Assembly: GCA_905236685.1 (NCBI GenBank)
Contig: CAJOPD010000088.1
Span: forward strand, 1 to 12,423
Direction: 5' to 3'
From: an uncultured Clostridia bacterium
GTDB lineage: Bacteria; Bacillota; Clostridia; UBA1381
Length of the DNA: 12,423 nt
How positions within the stretch are numbered: position 1 is the first letter of the stretch; each line of letters starts with the position of its first letter. Below the pieces are notes generated by a model. The model did no database searches and had not been told where the DNA came from. It was given only the letters and a program-made list of their open reading frames with translations. The position numbers were made by a program, and so were the translations under genes. Shown here piece after piece: positions 11,614 to 12,423 of the stretch.

Positions 11614-12339
11614 CTAATTATTCTTATTTATAAGTCTGTTTTCCTCTTTGCCCGTTTCCAAATCGGTATATCGCACATAAAGCGAAATCTTGTTTTGTGC
11701 ATCCAAAGAGTTCCACAAAATATTTGTGAATTCGTCAATATCATCATACATTTTAACTCTTTCAGGCTCTCCCAAAAATGTGGGAAGCGGATTTCCGTCA
11801 CATTCGTATGTATGGATAAAATGTCCGAGCCCCGCAATTGACGGGTATGAAAAGGTATATCTGCTGCACGCCGTACCGCCTTCATCTGCGCTTTTTAATA
11901 TGCTCATTTCATAGTTGAAGTTGCTGTTATAAAAGCTCAGTATTCCGCTAATTCTCGGCGTAAAATTGGGACTGTCAGGCTCAAATTCACGCGAGTTAAG
12001 CGACTCGGAAAAGCTTTTTCCGTTTTTTATTCCCTCGCATATTGTATCGGTCTGGTCGCCGTTTGTTACGACAAGTCTGTTATACACCCTGCGTATCGCC
12101 GCATAAATGATAAGGCTGGGGTCCTCAACCTTGCTTTCGTCAAACGCCTTTGTATATACATCACCGTTTCGCTCCTCAAAAACACGGTTTCTGCTGTTTG
12201 CGCTCCTGCCCATAATGAAGTATGCAGTACACGCCTTTTTTCCGTCGGGTGTTTTGCCTATCACAATGCCCCTTCCGACATAAGAATTTCCGCAAATCAG
12301 CTTATCAATTTCCTTTATTTCGTACACATTCATTTTCAT
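11614..12339 (-). CDS. IMP cyclohydrolase, PurO-type
   Basis: The 241-residue protein resembles the IMP cyclohydrolase family first defined by archaeal PurO, which closes FAICAR to IMP, step 10. Features seen: YVGRGIVIGKTPDGK (20-34), FIMGRSANSRNR (41-52), NGDQTDTI (93-100), PRISG (128-132) and GLGHFIHTY (170-178), in the order of the family; length is slightly above archaeal PurO (about 200). Next to an AICAR transformylase lacking its own cyclohydrolase domain, the function is well supported. The ATG at 12339 overlaps the preceding stop (ATGA) behind AGGAG; an ATG two codons later is possible. The two proteins probably act as a pair in the cytoplasm. Confidence 0.88.
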   Translation of the reverse strand: MKMNVYEIKEIDKLICGNSYVGRGIVIGKTPDGKKACTAYFIMGRSANSRNRVFEERNGDVYTKAFDESKVEDPSLIIYAAIRRVYNRLVVTNGDQTDTICEGIKNGKSFSESLNSREFEPDSPNFTPRISGILSFYNSNFNYEMSILKSADEGGTACSRYTFSYPSIAGLGHFIHTYECDGNPLPTFLGEPERVKMYDDIDEFTNILWNSLDAQNKISLYVRYTDLETGKEENRLINKNN

Positions 12340-12422
12340 ATTTCTCCTTTTATTATTCTTTCTGCCACATCTTCAACTGCCTTAGGAAAAAACTTCCAAC
12401 TGAAAAAAGTGTAGGAGATAGG
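12336..12422 (-). CDS. C-terminal end of an upstream gene of the purine operon (partial)
   Basis: A minus-strand frame enters from the window edge, gives 28 residues ending FFPKAVEDVAERIIKGEI, and stops with TGA that overlaps the ATG of the IMP cyclohydrolase gene by four bases. The helical, charged ending and the ATGA overlap make it a real gene end in the same operon. Too little is present to identify it; a purine gene is likely only from position. Confidence 0.6.
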   Translation of the reverse strand, partial: PISYTFFSWKFFPKAVEDVAERIIKGEI

Positions 12423-12423
12423 A

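Noticed and set aside
1..12423. tRNA, rRNA or CRISPR array
   Set aside because: No cloverleaf-type tRNA sequence, rRNA signature or regularly spaced identical repeats with unique spacers were seen; the 20-bp-period array at 9123-9199 has no spacers.

Overview
The window holds the left part of a Mu-like transposable prophage (about 1 to 9238) joined to a chromosomal purine-biosynthesis operon (about 9239 to 12422). The purine proteins, the moderate to low GC content, the strong AGGAGG-type ribosome sites and the LLH-type holin point to a Firmicute, most likely a gut-type Clostridia (Oscillospirales or Lachnospirales-like). This assignment is by protein character only.

Prophage. The layout is that of phage Mu, read right to left. 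The element's left end lies near 9238 and carries a 20-bp-period array (9123-9199) that looks like transposase binding sites. Next come a plus-strand lysogeny unit (XRE repressor 7795-8133, then a glycine-zipper membrane protein 8241-8774) and a divergent control region. That region has a consensus minus-strand promoter (TTGACA, 17 nt, TATAAT), a 26-bp palindrome at the predicted transcript start, and repeated AAAAATTCAAA-type boxes. The early operon runs on the minus strand from 7616 to 1119: a small unknown, an HTH protein in the Ner position, small accessory genes (including three short ones at 6947-7117, 6468-6641 and 2483-2611), a YopX protein, a zinc-ribbon protein, the MuA-like DDE transposase, the MuB-like AAA+ ATPase, Gam, an unknown, GemA and a Mor-family activator. 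After a hairpin terminator the late region starts with a holin, a DUF2730-like protein and the start of a further gene cut by the window edge.

Host. On the minus strand, a gene known only by its C-terminus, a PurO-type IMP cyclohydrolase, a stand-alone AICAR transformylase (the PurH domain without its cyclohydrolase half) and purD follow one another with overlaps or short gaps. Together the two separate proteins replace bifunctional PurH for the last two steps to IMP. PurD keeps its ATP-grasp core, but its last conserved segment is missing: after residue 388 the frame runs into the element for 12 codons (residues 389-400) and stops. This places the insertion inside the 3' end of purD, with a TG...-type end as expected for Mu-like transposition. 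The remaining purD codons should lie beyond the other prophage end, outside this window.

How the parts fit: the repressor should hold the lysogenic state by binding the control region; on induction the transposase and ATPase carry out replicative transposition, Gam protects DNA ends, and the Mor-family protein should switch on the late lysis and morphogenesis genes. A bidirectional terminator (8942-8990) probably separates host purine transcription from the lysogeny unit.
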